Shown piece after piece: positions 5,847 to 14,076 of a stretch of 14,816 nt of DNA (position 1 is its first letter; every line of letters starts with the position of its first letter). The stretch is from Desulfuromonadaceae bacterium UBA5613. Lineage in GTDB: Bacteria; Desulfobacterota; Desulfuromonadia; Desulfuromonadales; UBA2197. Made by a program: the position numbers and the translations under genes. The notes below the pieces were generated by a model. The model saw only the letters and a list, made by a program, of their open reading frames with translations. It was not told the origin of the DNA and ran no database searches. The stretch covers positions 1 to 14,816 of the forward strand of contig DIKR01000101.1 of assembly GCA_002424625.1 (NCBI GenBank), read 5' to 3'.

Positions 5847-7396
5847 TCAATCGTCGCCGGCGGTTTACTCGAAATATCATAAACAACCCGATTAATACCG
5901 CGCACTTCGTTGATGATCCGCGAACTGATCCGCGCCAGATCTTCATAAGGCATCGGATACCAGCCGGCGGTCATGAAGTCTTTGGTCTCGACAGCGCGCA
6001 GAGCGACGACATATTCGTAGGTGCGGCCATCGCCCATGACGCCGACGCTCTTCACCGGCAGGAAGACGGCAAAAGCCTGGCTGATCTTTTCATAGTGGCC
6101 GCTGGCGTAGAGTTCTTCGATATAGATGGCATCGGCATGGCGCAGGATATCGGCATACTCCTTCTTCACCGCGCCGAGGATGCGCACCCCGAGGCCGGGG
6201 CCGGGGAAAGGGTGGCGCCAGACCATGCGATGCGGCAGGCCGAGTTCTTCGCCGATGGCGCGGACTTCATCCTTGAAGAGTTCGCGCAGCGGCTCGAGAA
6301 GCTTTAGTGTCATGTGCTCAGGGAGTCCGCCGACATTATGGTGGCTCTTGATATTGTGCGCCTTGCCGGTCTTGGCGCCGGCCGATTCGATGACATCGGG
6401 GTAGATCGTCCCCTGCGCCAGCCACCTGGCATCGGCGATCTTCTTCGATTCGGCCTCGAAGATCTCGACAAAAAGCCGGCCGATGATCTTGCGCTTCTTC
6501 TCCGGGTCAGCCTCGCCGGCGAGCTCGTCCAGGAAAAGGCCTTCGGCGTCGATGCGGATGACCTTGACGCCAAGGCTCTCGGCAAAGGTCGCCATGACCT
6601 GATCCCCTTCGCCGAGACGGAGGAGGCCGTTGTCGACAAAGACGCAGGTGAGCTGTGCACCGATGGCGCGATGAATCAGGGCGGCAGCAACAGAAGAATC
6701 AACGCCGCCGGACAGGCCAAGGATGACGTGATCGCTGCCGACCTGGGCGCGAATCCGCTCGATGGCATCTTCGATGATCTGCCCCGGTGTCCACAGGCCG
6801 TTGCAGCCGCAGACCTTGCGGACAAAGGTATCTAAAAGGGCTTCACCACGCGGGGTATGATTCACCTCAGGATGAAACTGCACACCATAAAGGCGGCGGG
6901 CCGGGTTCTGAATGGCACAGACCGGGGCATTGGCGGTGCCGGCGACAATCTCGAAACCGGCCGGGACCACCTCGACATGATCGCCGTGACTCATCCACAC
7001 TGGACTCTTCCCTTCGACGAAGAAGCTGTCAAAGAGCGGATCCGGCATCCCCTGCGCCAGGAGTTCAGCATGACCGAATTCCCGCTTGCCGGCCGGGACG
7101 ACCTGGCCGCCGAAGTGGCGGGCCATGAGCTGCATGCCGTAACAGATACCGAGAACCGGCACCCCGAGTTCAAATAGCTCTTCGGCCACCGCCGGAGCCC
7201 CCTCTTCGTAGACCGACTTCGGCCCGCCGGAGAGAATGATTCCGCTCGGTTTAAAAGCACGAATCTCGGTCATCGTCATATCGAAGGGATGAAGCTCGCA
7301 ATAAACGTGAGCCTCGCGCACCCGCCGGGCGATGAGCTGAGTGTACTGGGAACCGAAATCGAGGATGAGGATCTTTTCACTATGAATGTCGTGCAT
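5837..7396 (-). CDS. guaA: GMP synthase (glutamine-hydrolysing)
   Basis: This 519-residue cytoplasmic enzyme makes GMP from XMP, ATP and glutamine, the last step of GMP synthesis. The N-terminal class I glutamine amidotransferase has its catalytic triad visible: Cys85 in GICYGMQ, and His175 and Glu177 in QFHPEV. The ATP-pyrophosphatase domain follows, with the P-loop SGGVDSS (229-235). The C-terminal dimerisation domain ends in DISSKPPATIEWE, which is highly conserved. Length is normal for the family. The ATG at 7396 has a GGAG 6 nt upstream. It lies 68 nt after guaB on the same strand, with a palindromic repeat in the gap. Its 3' end overlaps the Nudix gene. Confidence 0.98.
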   Translation of the reverse strand: MHDIHSEKILILDFGSQYTQLIARRVREAHVYCELHPFDMTMTEIRAFKPSGIILSGGPKSVYEEGAPAVAEELFELGVPVLGICYGMQLMARHFGGQVVPAGKREFGHAELLAQGMPDPLFDSFFVEGKSPVWMSHGDHVEVVPAGFEIVAGTANAPVCAIQNPARRLYGVQFHPEVNHTPRGEALLDTFVRKVCGCNGLWTPGQIIEDAIERIRAQVGSDHVILGLSGGVDSSVAAALIHRAIGAQLTCVFVDNGLLRLGEGDQVMATFAESLGVKVIRIDAEGLFLDELAGEADPEKKRKIIGRLFVEIFEAESKKIADARWLAQGTIYPDVIESAGAKTGKAHNIKSHHNVGGLPEHMTLKLLEPLRELFKDEVRAIGEELGLPHRMVWRHPFPGPGLGVRILGAVKKEYADILRHADAIYIEELYASGHYEKISQAFAVFLPVKSVGVMGDGRTYEYVVALRAVETKDFMTAGWYPMPYEDLARISSRIINEVRGINRVVYDISSKPPATIEWE

Positions 7397-7417
7397 GGGG
7401 TGCTCCGGAAATAAAGG

Positions 7418-7443
7418 AGGGGCGGTTCGTGAACCGCCCCTAC
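7418..7443. repeat. GTAG-headed palindrome between guaB and guaA
   Basis: AGGGGCGGTTC (7418-7428) and GAACCGCCCCT (7431-7441) form a perfect 11-bp inverted repeat with a 2-nt centre. On the - strand it starts with GTAGGGGCGG (7443 downward), the same first ten bases as the right-hand palindrome near corA (1316-1325). It is therefore probably another copy of the same REP-like family. Because it lies between guaB and guaA and is followed on the - strand by a pyrimidine-rich tail (CCTTTATTT), it may also lower read-through or protect the guaB mRNA end. Confidence 0.7.
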
Positions 7444-7464
7444 GGAGATTGTGTCAGGACGTCT

Positions 7465-8940
7465 TTACGACGGTTTTTCGACCCGGTAGTTGGGCGCTTC
7501 CTGGGTAATCGTCACGTCGTGGACATGCGACTCACGCAGGCCGGCGTTGGTGATGCGCATGAACTGCGCCTTCTCCTGCAGCTCCTTGAGGGTGGCGCAG
7601 CCGGTGTAGCCCATACCGGCGCGGAGCCCGCCGAGGAGCTGATGGATGTTGATCGAGAGACTGCCGCGCGAAGGGACCCGTCCTTCGATCCCTTCCGGAA
7701 CGAGCTTGACGTCACTCTCGACATCCTCCTGGAAGTAACGATCCTTGCTCCCCTGCTTCATCGCCCCCATGCTCCCCATGCCGCGGTAGGACTTGTAGGT
7801 GCGCCCCTGGAAGAGGATGGTCTCGCCCGGCGATTCGTCGGTGCCGGCAAAGAGGGAGCCGATCATGATGACATTGGCGCCGGCAGCGATCGCCTTGGGG
7901 AGTTCGCCGGAATATTTGATGCCGCCATCGGCAATCAGCGTCACGCCGGCCTTGCGGGTGGCGCGGGCGACGTCGGAGATGGCGGTGATCTGCGGCACCC
8001 CGACCCCGGCCACCACCCGGGTGGTGCAGATAGAACCTGGGCCGATACCGACCTTGACCGCATCCGCCCCGGCCTTGATCAACGCTTCTGCAGCGTCGCC
8101 AGTGGCGATATTGCCGGCAATAATCGAAACATCGGGGAAGCAGGCTTTGAGGCGGCGCACGCCCTCGATAACCCCTTGCGAATGGCCGTGGGCGGTATCG
8201 ATGACCAACACATCAACCCCGGCACGAATCAGTGCTTCCGCCCGCTCTTCCATATCAGCGGTCGGCCCGACCGCGGCGCCGACGCGGAGACGGCCGAAAC
8301 TATCCTTGCAGGCATTCGGATACTTTTTGACCTTCTCGATATCCTTGATGGTGATCAACCCTTTGAGGTAACGATCCTTATCAACGACCAGCAGCTTCTC
8401 GACCCGGGTGTGTTTGAGATGTTCGCGGGCTTCATCGAGAGTCGTTCCGACCGGAACGGTGACAAGATTGCGCTTGGTCATGCGCTCGGAGATCGGCAGA
8501 TCAAAGTTGGTTTCGAAACGCAGGTCACGGTTGGTGAGGATGCCGAGGAGCTTCCCTTTGACATTGGTGATCGGCACCCCGGAAATCCGGTATTTCGCCA
8601 TCATTTCGAGAGCATCGCGAATTTTCTGGGTCGGACGCATGGTAATCGGGTCGACAATCATCCCGGACTCACTCTTCTTGACCTTGTCGACCTCATGCGC
8701 CTGGTCGAGGATGCTGAGATTTTTGTGGATAATCCCCATCCCCCCTTCCCTCGCCATGGTGATGGCGGTGCGCGCTTCGGTGACGGTGTCCATAGCCGCC
8801 GAGAGGAGGGGTATATTCAATTTGATCTGCGGAGTCAGCCAGGTCGAGAGGTCGGCATCCTTGGGAAGGATGATCGAGTGAGCAGGGATGAGGAGGACGT
8901 CGTCAAAGGTTAAACCTTCGCGAATCTCGGAAACAAGCAT
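7465..8940 (-). CDS. guaB: Inosine-5'-monophosphate dehydrogenase
   Basis: This 491-residue enzyme oxidises IMP to XMP with NAD+, the committed step of guanine nucleotide synthesis. The barrel starts with LTFDDVLLIPAHS. Two CBS domains are inserted at about residues 93-205 and could bind regulatory nucleotides. The active-site loop GIGPGSICTTR carries catalytic Cys305. The IMP phosphate-binding segment (DGGIKYSGE) and the mobile flap with MGSMGAMKQGSKDRYFQ are complete. The ATG has GGAG 6 nt upstream. A promoter-like pair of hexamers lies at 8991-9018, making guaB the probable first gene of guaB-guaA-Nudix, which supplies GMP from IMP. Confidence 0.98.
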   Translation of the reverse strand: MLVSEIREGLTFDDVLLIPAHSIILPKDADLSTWLTPQIKLNIPLLSAAMDTVTEARTAITMAREGGMGIIHKNLSILDQAHEVDKVKKSESGMIVDPITMRPTQKIRDALEMMAKYRISGVPITNVKGKLLGILTNRDLRFETNFDLPISERMTKRNLVTVPVGTTLDEAREHLKHTRVEKLLVVDKDRYLKGLITIKDIEKVKKYPNACKDSFGRLRVGAAVGPTADMEERAEALIRAGVDVLVIDTAHGHSQGVIEGVRRLKACFPDVSIIAGNIATGDAAEALIKAGADAVKVGIGPGSICTTRVVAGVGVPQITAISDVARATRKAGVTLIADGGIKYSGELPKAIAAGANVIMIGSLFAGTDESPGETILFQGRTYKSYRGMGSMGAMKQGSKDRYFQEDVESDVKLVPEGIEGRVPSRGSLSINIHQLLGGLRAGMGYTGCATLKELQEKAQFMRITNAGLRESHVHDVTITQEAPNYRVEKPS

Positions 8941-8990
8941 GCGAATCTCCTTGTGCTGGGAGGTTGAGGCGGGAGGAAATAATCGGTGAG

Positions 8991-9018
8991 TCTATACCGC
9001 GGCTCCGGCGATGGTCAA
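8991..9018 (-). promoter_or_regulatory. Probable guaBA promoter
   Basis: On the - strand TTGACC (9018-9013) and TATAGA (8996-8991) are separated by 16 nt. They lie in the 98-nt gap after the M42 peptidase gene and would give a leader of about 40 nt before guaB. I saw no obvious operator or riboswitch there. Confidence 0.55.
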
Positions 9019-9038
9019 GAAAAAACCGTTTAACACAA

Positions 9039-10109
9039 TTATTGCGGAATCAACTCCTGGCGGTCGCCCAACTGCTCGAGAAGCGCCGTGACCAAGCGAA
9101 TGGCAGCGTCGAGATCGCTGAGGGAAAGGACTTCGACCGGGGTGTGCATATAACGCAGCGGCACCCGCACCAGGGCGGTGGCGACGCCGCTGCGCGAAAG
9201 CTGGACAACATTGGCGTCGGTGCCGGTAATCTTGGCCTCAGCGAGAATCTGCACCGGGATCTGCTCCTGCGTTGCCGTTGCCTTGAGGCGGGCCAGGAGG
9301 GCCGGGTTGATATTCGGCCCGCAGGAAAGGATGGGGCCGCCGCCGAGGCGAATCTCCCCCTGCTCTTTCTTGTCACCATCCGGGACATCGGTGGCAAAAC
9401 CGACTTCGAGAATGATCGCCACGTCGGGACGGAGCTCAAAGGCGCTGGTGGCAGCGCCGCGCAGACCGACCTCCTCCTGCACTGTCGAGACACCGTACAG
9501 TTCCACCGCCGGTATGCCACGCCGGCGCACCGCCTTAAGGACCTGCGCCAAAACAAAGACCCCCATCTTGTCGTCAAAGGCACGACTGGTGACCTTCTCC
9601 CCCTGCAACCGTTCCAGAGTCACCGCAAAGGTCACCGGCTGACCAATCGCTACCACCGCCTCAGCCTCGGCCCGGGTGCTGCAGCCGATATCGATAAACT
9701 GCTGGCGGAATTTGATCACAGTGTCGCGGTCCTTGGCTTCAATAAGATGGATCGGCTTCTTGCCGATCACGCCGAGGATCGGTCCGGATTCGCTATGCAC
9801 CGTGACACGCTGCCCCGGACAGAGATGGGGGTCGACCCCGCCGATCGGCGCGAACCAGAGGAAGCCCTGTTCGTCGATATAGCGGATCATGAAGCCGATT
9901 TCGTCGCAGTGTGCCGCCAGCATCACCTTGAGGGGCGCCGGCCCGCTGCCGCCGATGCGGGCGATGAGATTGCCGAGGACATCGGTGCGCAGCTCGTCGA
10001 CGACAGTGGCGAGCTCGCGCCGGAGGATGCGCTGCACCGGCTGTTCAAAGCCGGAAGGGCTCGGCGCTTCCACCAGCTCTTTGAGAAAGGCGTAATCGGC
10101 TTGGGTCAT
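9039..10109 (-). CDS. M42 family metallo-aminopeptidase
   Basis: This 356-residue cytoplasmic peptidase is of the kind that forms large tetrahedral dodecamers and trims peptides from the N-terminus. The metal-site residues expected for M42 can be seen in order: His67 (AAHCDEIGF), Asp179 (SRAFDDKMG), catalytic Glu212 and metal-binding Glu213 (VQEEVGLRG), Asp241 and His322 (RYMHTPVEV). The PDZ-like insertion normally found between the first and second ligands fits residues about 75-165. Some members were once annotated as endoglucanases or glutamyl aminopeptidases, and the exact specificity cannot be read here. The ATG overlaps the PHP gene stop by ATGA, with a purine-rich GGAGGTAGGAAG upstream. 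It is the last gene of the coupled series. Confidence 0.94.
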   Translation of the reverse strand: MTQADYAFLKELVEAPSPSGFEQPVQRILRRELATVVDELRTDVLGNLIARIGGSGPAPLKVMLAAHCDEIGFMIRYIDEQGFLWFAPIGGVDPHLCPGQRVTVHSESGPILGVIGKKPIHLIEAKDRDTVIKFRQQFIDIGCSTRAEAEAVVAIGQPVTFAVTLERLQGEKVTSRAFDDKMGVFVLAQVLKAVRRRGIPAVELYGVSTVQEEVGLRGAATSAFELRPDVAIILEVGFATDVPDGDKKEQGEIRLGGGPILSCGPNINPALLARLKATATQEQIPVQILAEAKITGTDANVVQLSRSGVATALVRVPLRYMHTPVEVLSLSDLDAAIRLVTALLEQLGDRQELIPQ

Positions 10110-10774
10110 GATAGCTTCCTACCTCCCTTTAACCCCTTTTCCACCAGCTCTTCACTGTTGCGCCGGCAAGCGGCAAAGCCGGCCTCATCAAGACCAGCGC
10201 CGTAGGCGATTTTTCGCGCCATCTCCAGGGAGACGAGGTCGCCGGGGGCGTGGGCATCGTTGTTGACCACCAGCCGGGCGCCGGCGGCTTGCGCCATCCT
10301 GACGACATGACCGTTGGTGAGACTGTGCCCCTTGCGGGTGGTCACCTCCAGGAAGATGCCGCGCTCTGCGGCCAAAGCCGCCTCCTCGGCAGTGAGCAGA
10401 CCGGGATGGGAAAGGATGTCGATATCGGCCGCCAGGGCGGCGAGGTTGGTGCCGGCGGCGACCGGTTCGACGATCGTCTCGCCGTGGCAAACGATGATCT
10501 GCGCCCCGAGTTGCCGGGCGGCAGCGGCAGCGGCAGCGATCTGTGCCGGCGGGATATGGGTGAGTTCGACGCCGGCGAGGACCGTCAGTCCCCAGGCCTG
10601 ACCGAGATCGGCCGCGACTTTCAGCAGGCGCGGCAGGATGAAATCGAGGTTGGAGAGATCAACATGGTCGGTCATGGCGAGAGCACGATAGCCGGCAAAG
10701 GCGGCGCGCCGGGTCAATTCGGCGGGGATCAACTCGCCGTCGCTGAAGAGGGTATGGGTATGCAGATCGATCAT
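10106..10774 (-). CDS. PHP-domain metal-dependent phosphoesterase
   Basis: This 222-residue protein of the PHP superfamily resembles histidinol-phosphatase and DNA-polymerase-associated phosphoesterases. It shows the full set of motifs: DLHTHT with His5 and His7, TDH with His37, Glu70 in GVEL, CHGE with His97, SHPG with His123, and NNDAH with Asp173 and His175. A trinuclear metal site therefore looks intact. It is a stand-alone domain, not attached to a polymerase. No other histidine-biosynthesis gene is nearby, so a HisK role is not supported by context, and the substrate is open. The ATG overlaps the DUF4388 gene by 4 nt and has a strong GGAGG 5 nt upstream. It overlaps the M42 gene at its other end. 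Confidence 0.92.
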   Translation of the reverse strand: MIDLHTHTLFSDGELIPAELTRRAAFAGYRALAMTDHVDLSNLDFILPRLLKVAADLGQAWGLTVLAGVELTHIPPAQIAAAAAAARQLGAQIIVCHGETIVEPVAAGTNLAALAADIDILSHPGLLTAEEAALAAERGIFLEVTTRKGHSLTNGHVVRMAQAAGARLVVNNDAHAPGDLVSLEMARKIAYGAGLDEAGFAACRRNSEELVEKGLKGGRKLS

Positions 10775-12228
10775 GAGTCCTCCATTGGGGTGCCGGGTTG
10801 GTGACGGAGAAGAAAACGGTGAAAAAGATCACGCCAGTCGTCCCGCTTGCCGCGCGTCAACGCCTGTCGTTGCGGCGCATCAAGGAAGAGCAGGTCGGCG
10901 CCAAGGGCCGCGAAGTATTTTCCTGCCAGCGGGAAGCTGCCGGCAGGGGCAAGGACGATTACACCGAGAAGCTGCCGGCCATAAAGGGACCAGAGCGGTG
11001 AGAATTCCGCGGTCGCCGATACGGCAGTGAAGCGTAAAGCGAAATTCCCCGCGATTTGCAGACGACCGACTTCGCCGGGAAAGCGGGGAGAGGCTGCCGA
11101 CAGGGTGGTCGGCACAAATTCAGGGAGCATCTGCAGGGCCGACTGAAACTCCCGCAACTCTTCGGGCGACGGAGAAAGGAGGACCACCACCGCACTAAGG
11201 GGCTCATTGATCCGGGTCGGGCCATAAAGGGCTTCATGCAGCGCGAGAATTTCTGTTGTCGTCAGGAGGGGAGCGGCCCCGGTCCCGCATTCGTTACGGT
11301 TTTCGCTGATCACCCCTTTTTCCCGCAAGACCCGCAACACTTGCAAGACCTGCAAGTCGCCGTAAGCGCAGTGGTCAAGAAGGTCACTGACGCGGGGGTA
11401 GGTTTCAAGCTTGCGCAGAATCTCCCGGGTGGCGGTACGCAACCCCTGGGGGAGGCGCTCCCGGGGTATAGCTAACTGCAGAAGGGATTGCAGAGACGGC
11501 AGACGTTCTGCCTGGGCGGCAGCTTCATCGCCGAGGCGCAACCCCTCCATGATCAGATGGTCGGTGGGGGTAGAAATCCTGACGGGGCCGGTGAAGGCGC
11601 CGGGGCTGAAACGGAAGGTTCCGGAGCTCCAAAGGAGGAGGCGATACAGTGCTTTTTCCGCATCGACACGACCAAGTCGGGCATTGACGATCTGACCGTC
11701 CTGAAGCTGTATGCTTCCGTGTTCAGTGCCGCGCGCCAAAAAGAGCGTACCGCTTTTGCGGTTCAGCGCGAACAGCTGAAGAAGATCGGTAATCCCGAGT
11801 TGATCAAGACTCCCCTTGACCTCTTGCGTCTGTTGCAGCAGCTGTTGCGCTTGTGCCAGTCGCTGAAAATGTTTTTCGATATAAGCACTGACCTGACTGA
11901 GGTTGAGGGGGCGGGCAAAGAAAACGTCCCGATGCCGCACAAATCCTTCAATCTCTTCACCCTCTTCGCCGACAAAAACGATCGCCAGATCGTTCCCCTG
12001 GCGATTTGTCCGCAGAATCTGGGCAAAACGCGGGGCAGGAATAGCGCGCAGCCCGGCATCGATCACCACCAGCGCCGGCTTCAGCTCCAAAGCTTTCTGC
12101 AAGGCGACGTTGCCCTCGGCCGCGTGCTCGACGGCAAAGCCCTGTTCCCTGAATCTCCGGACGAGATCACTAAAGGCGGGGTCGTCACCGGCGAAAAGGA
12201 TAGTCGATGGCGTTGCGGTCTCGTTCAT
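10771..12228 (-). CDS. Receiver-like plus DUF4388 (PatA N-terminal-like) signalling protein
   Basis: This is a 485-residue protein in several parts. Residues about 9-120 look like a response-regulator receiver, with acidic pair D15/D16 and putative phosphoacceptor D57, but the usual Lys before the last Pro is Arg (FARPLN, R106). Residues about 137-235 are a DUF4388 domain (KGSLDQLGITDLLQLFALNR, then KSGTLFLARG and GSIQLQDGQIVNAR), typical of PatA-like signalling proteins. A helical stretch (255-310) may be a winged helix. The last part (about 343-475) has a hydrophobic strand AVVVLLSP and the segment LWSLYGRQLLGVIVLAPAG. It recalls the G3-G4 region of MglA-like GTPases, but with no P-loop. 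No DNA-binding or kinase motif is certain. The gene overlaps both neighbours by ATGA. Confidence 0.85.
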   Translation of the reverse strand: MNETATPSTILFAGDDPAFSDLVRRFREQGFAVEHAAEGNVALQKALELKPALVVIDAGLRAIPAPRFAQILRTNRQGNDLAIVFVGEEGEEIEGFVRHRDVFFARPLNLSQVSAYIEKHFQRLAQAQQLLQQTQEVKGSLDQLGITDLLQLFALNRKSGTLFLARGTEHGSIQLQDGQIVNARLGRVDAEKALYRLLLWSSGTFRFSPGAFTGPVRISTPTDHLIMEGLRLGDEAAAQAERLPSLQSLLQLAIPRERLPQGLRTATREILRKLETYPRVSDLLDHCAYGDLQVLQVLRVLREKGVISENRNECGTGAAPLLTTTEILALHEALYGPTRINEPLSAVVVLLSPSPEELREFQSALQMLPEFVPTTLSAASPRFPGEVGRLQIAGNFALRFTAVSATAEFSPLWSLYGRQLLGVIVLAPAGSFPLAGKYFAALGADLLFLDAPQRQALTRGKRDDWRDLFHRFLLRHQPGTPMEDS

Positions 12229-14066
12229 ATCTGCGCCTGAAATTGATACTGCTCTTGTACTTTCACGAACATATTCTCGACAAAATAACCGTCATTGCTG
12301 TGGAAAGCATGCCAGCCGTCGCCGCTGCGCCGGGCGAGCAGGGCATAAGCGTAGTCTTCACCAAGACAAAGGAGAAAGGCATGATCGCGCAGGGATTCAT
12401 CCCCGACCGAGATGGTCACGCCGCCGGGAGGATCAACCCCTGCTGTCGGCCCGGTCGCGCCGAGCAGGTAAAGGGCCGTGCGCATTTCGGGGGTGGCCAG
12501 GAAGGGTGAAAGAAGCGAGCGGGGGACCGTGAGATCGGCACTCCCCCAGAGGATGACGCCGCGGACCGGCACCGCGGCGAGAAGTTCCTGACAAACAACC
12601 AGCCCGAGAGCGGTGAACTCTCCATCCGCCAAAGAAAGAAAAGCCGCGCTCCCCTTTGCCGCTTTGCGCAGCAGCTGCGGCCCGGTCGGAGCAAGGAGGT
12701 TGTCGACAACCTTCCAGAACCCGGCTTCCTCCAGTTGGCAACGGATGAGGAGACTGCTGCGCAACGTGGTGAGACGGGATTCGATAAGCTGATCCAGCTC
12801 CGGCAGGGTCGTCGCCTCAAAGGGGGCAGTGGCCGAGCGCATTTGCATCCGGATCGGCAGATTCTTCTTCATATCAGAGATGAGAAGTTGACCGCGCAGG
12901 GCTTTCCGGATCCGCCGTTGCGCCATGAGCGCCCCCCAGGAGTCAGTCTCCGGCAGGAGGATATAAAACTGGCCGGGGAGGAGGGAGCAGATCAAATCGG
13001 GATCGCGCAGCACCGTCATAATCGTTGTCACCATCATCTCCCCGGCATCGTTCACTTGCCGGTCATGAAAGCGCGCGGTCAGCTCGGCATAGTTGACGAT
13101 GACGACTTTCAGCAGGGAGAGCTTGCGATCATAACGCTTGGCAGCGTAAAGCTCTTTTTCGAGGTGATCCCGGAAGAAAATCATATTGTAGGCCTGACTT
13201 CCCGGCGCCCTCAGCAGATTATGTTCGACTTCCTGACGACGCAGCACCGCGGAAAGAGCCACGGCCGCAAAGGTGCCGGCAGTGTCGGCGCGCTGCAGAT
13301 CCTCGGCGTTAAAAATCTCGCGGCCCACCGCTGATTCGAGGCGTACCAAACCGATCATCCTAGCGCCGACAACTAACGGCACAGAGAGAGCGTGCTGATC
13401 ATCGGACAAATTCGCGACGGCTGAAGTCTCCGGGGCGATCGCCCCGACCGCAGACAAACCGCGCATTGAGTGAAGAGACAACTCGCCGGCGCCGGTCAAC
13501 CAGAGGATCCCGGTCTCCGCCGCACAAAGCTCCATCATGGTATCGAGCACCAGATCGCCGAGACGGTCGAGATCGTCCACTTGCAACAAGGGAAGACAGG
13601 ACAGGAGAACATCCTGGCTCCGTTGTAATTCACTTTTCTCCCGATTCAGACGGAGATGACTTTCCGCTTCGGCGTGACGATAAAGGCTGCGGTCGACCAG
13701 GGTCTCCAGTTCGTCGCGATCGTAAGGCTGCAAAAGATAGGCGGTCGCGCCGTGGTACAGGGCGGCGCGCCCTTCCTGAATTTGCACCGGGGAGACACCG
13801 ACCAGCACTTCGCTCGATCCGCCGAGGGCCAGCAGGGTCTTGGCCGTTGCTTCCCCCTGCCCCTGCCCGGCTTGCAAATCGCTCAAGATCAGATCGAAAT
13901 TCTCCGACTGCAACAACTGACGCGCTTCCGGCCAAGAGTCACTGCCGACAACTTCATATCCTTGCGGGAGCAAAATCGACTCGACGTCGAGACGCACCTG
14001 ATGATCAGCATCGATCACCAGCAGGCGGCCCTTGTGAATATTTTGTTGAGTCGGATTCAAGGTCAT
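12225..14066 (-). CDS. REC-GAF-degenerate GGDEF signalling protein
   Basis: This is a 613-residue multidomain protein. Residues 13-125 are a receiver domain with acidic D19/D21 and phosphoacceptor D63, but the conserved Lys is replaced by Gln (LLQPYD, Q113). A helical linker (128-160) leads to a GAF domain (about 165-275). Residues about 293-415 align with a GGDEF fold, and its signature position reads LPGQF (363-367) ahead of YILLPETD, so diguanylate cyclase activity is unlikely. The C-terminal 170 residues are not recognised. They end in DGWHAFHSNDGYFVENMF and may be a further sensory domain. The ATG at 14066 is chosen because it comes 10 nt after the miaB stop. An upstream ATG at 14120 would overlap miaB by 44 nt. 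The Shine-Dalgarno is weak. The 3' end overlaps the DUF4388 gene by 4 nt. Confidence 0.85.
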   Translation of the reverse strand: MTLNPTQQNIHKGRLLVIDADHQVRLDVESILLPQGYEVVGSDSWPEARQLLQSENFDLILSDLQAGQGQGEATAKTLLALGGSSEVLVGVSPVQIQEGRAALYHGATAYLLQPYDRDELETLVDRSLYRHAEAESHLRLNREKSELQRSQDVLLSCLPLLQVDDLDRLGDLVLDTMMELCAAETGILWLTGAGELSLHSMRGLSAVGAIAPETSAVANLSDDQHALSVPLVVGARMIGLVRLESAVGREIFNAEDLQRADTAGTFAAVALSAVLRRQEVEHNLLRAPGSQAYNMIFFRDHLEKELYAAKRYDRKLSLLKVVIVNYAELTARFHDRQVNDAGEMMVTTIMTVLRDPDLICSLLPGQFYILLPETDSWGALMAQRRIRKALRGQLLISDMKKNLPIRMQMRSATAPFEATTLPELDQLIESRLTTLRSSLLIRCQLEEAGFWKVVDNLLAPTGPQLLRKAAKGSAAFLSLADGEFTALGLVVCQELLAAVPVRGVILWGSADLTVPRSLLSPFLATPEMRTALYLLGATGPTAGVDPPGGVTISVGDESLRDHAFLLCLGEDYAYALLARRSGDGWHAFHSNDGYFVENMFVKVQEQYQFQAQI

Positions 14067-14076
14067 ACAACTACCA

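Noticed and set aside
7429..8913. Long open frame of 494 codons on the + strand opposite guaB
   Set aside because: It lies wholly antisense to a clear IMP dehydrogenase gene, has Asp/Gly/His/Arg-rich low-quality sequence and no family motif. It is a codon-bias shadow.
8964..10205. Open frame of 413 codons on the + strand opposite the M42 and PHP genes
   Set aside because: It is antisense to genes with complete catalytic motifs, crosses the boundary of both, and shows no recognisable domain.
11488..12240. Open frame of 250 codons on the + strand opposite the DUF4388 gene
   Set aside because: It is antisense to a gene with recognisable domains and exact ATGA junctions, and has no motif of its own.
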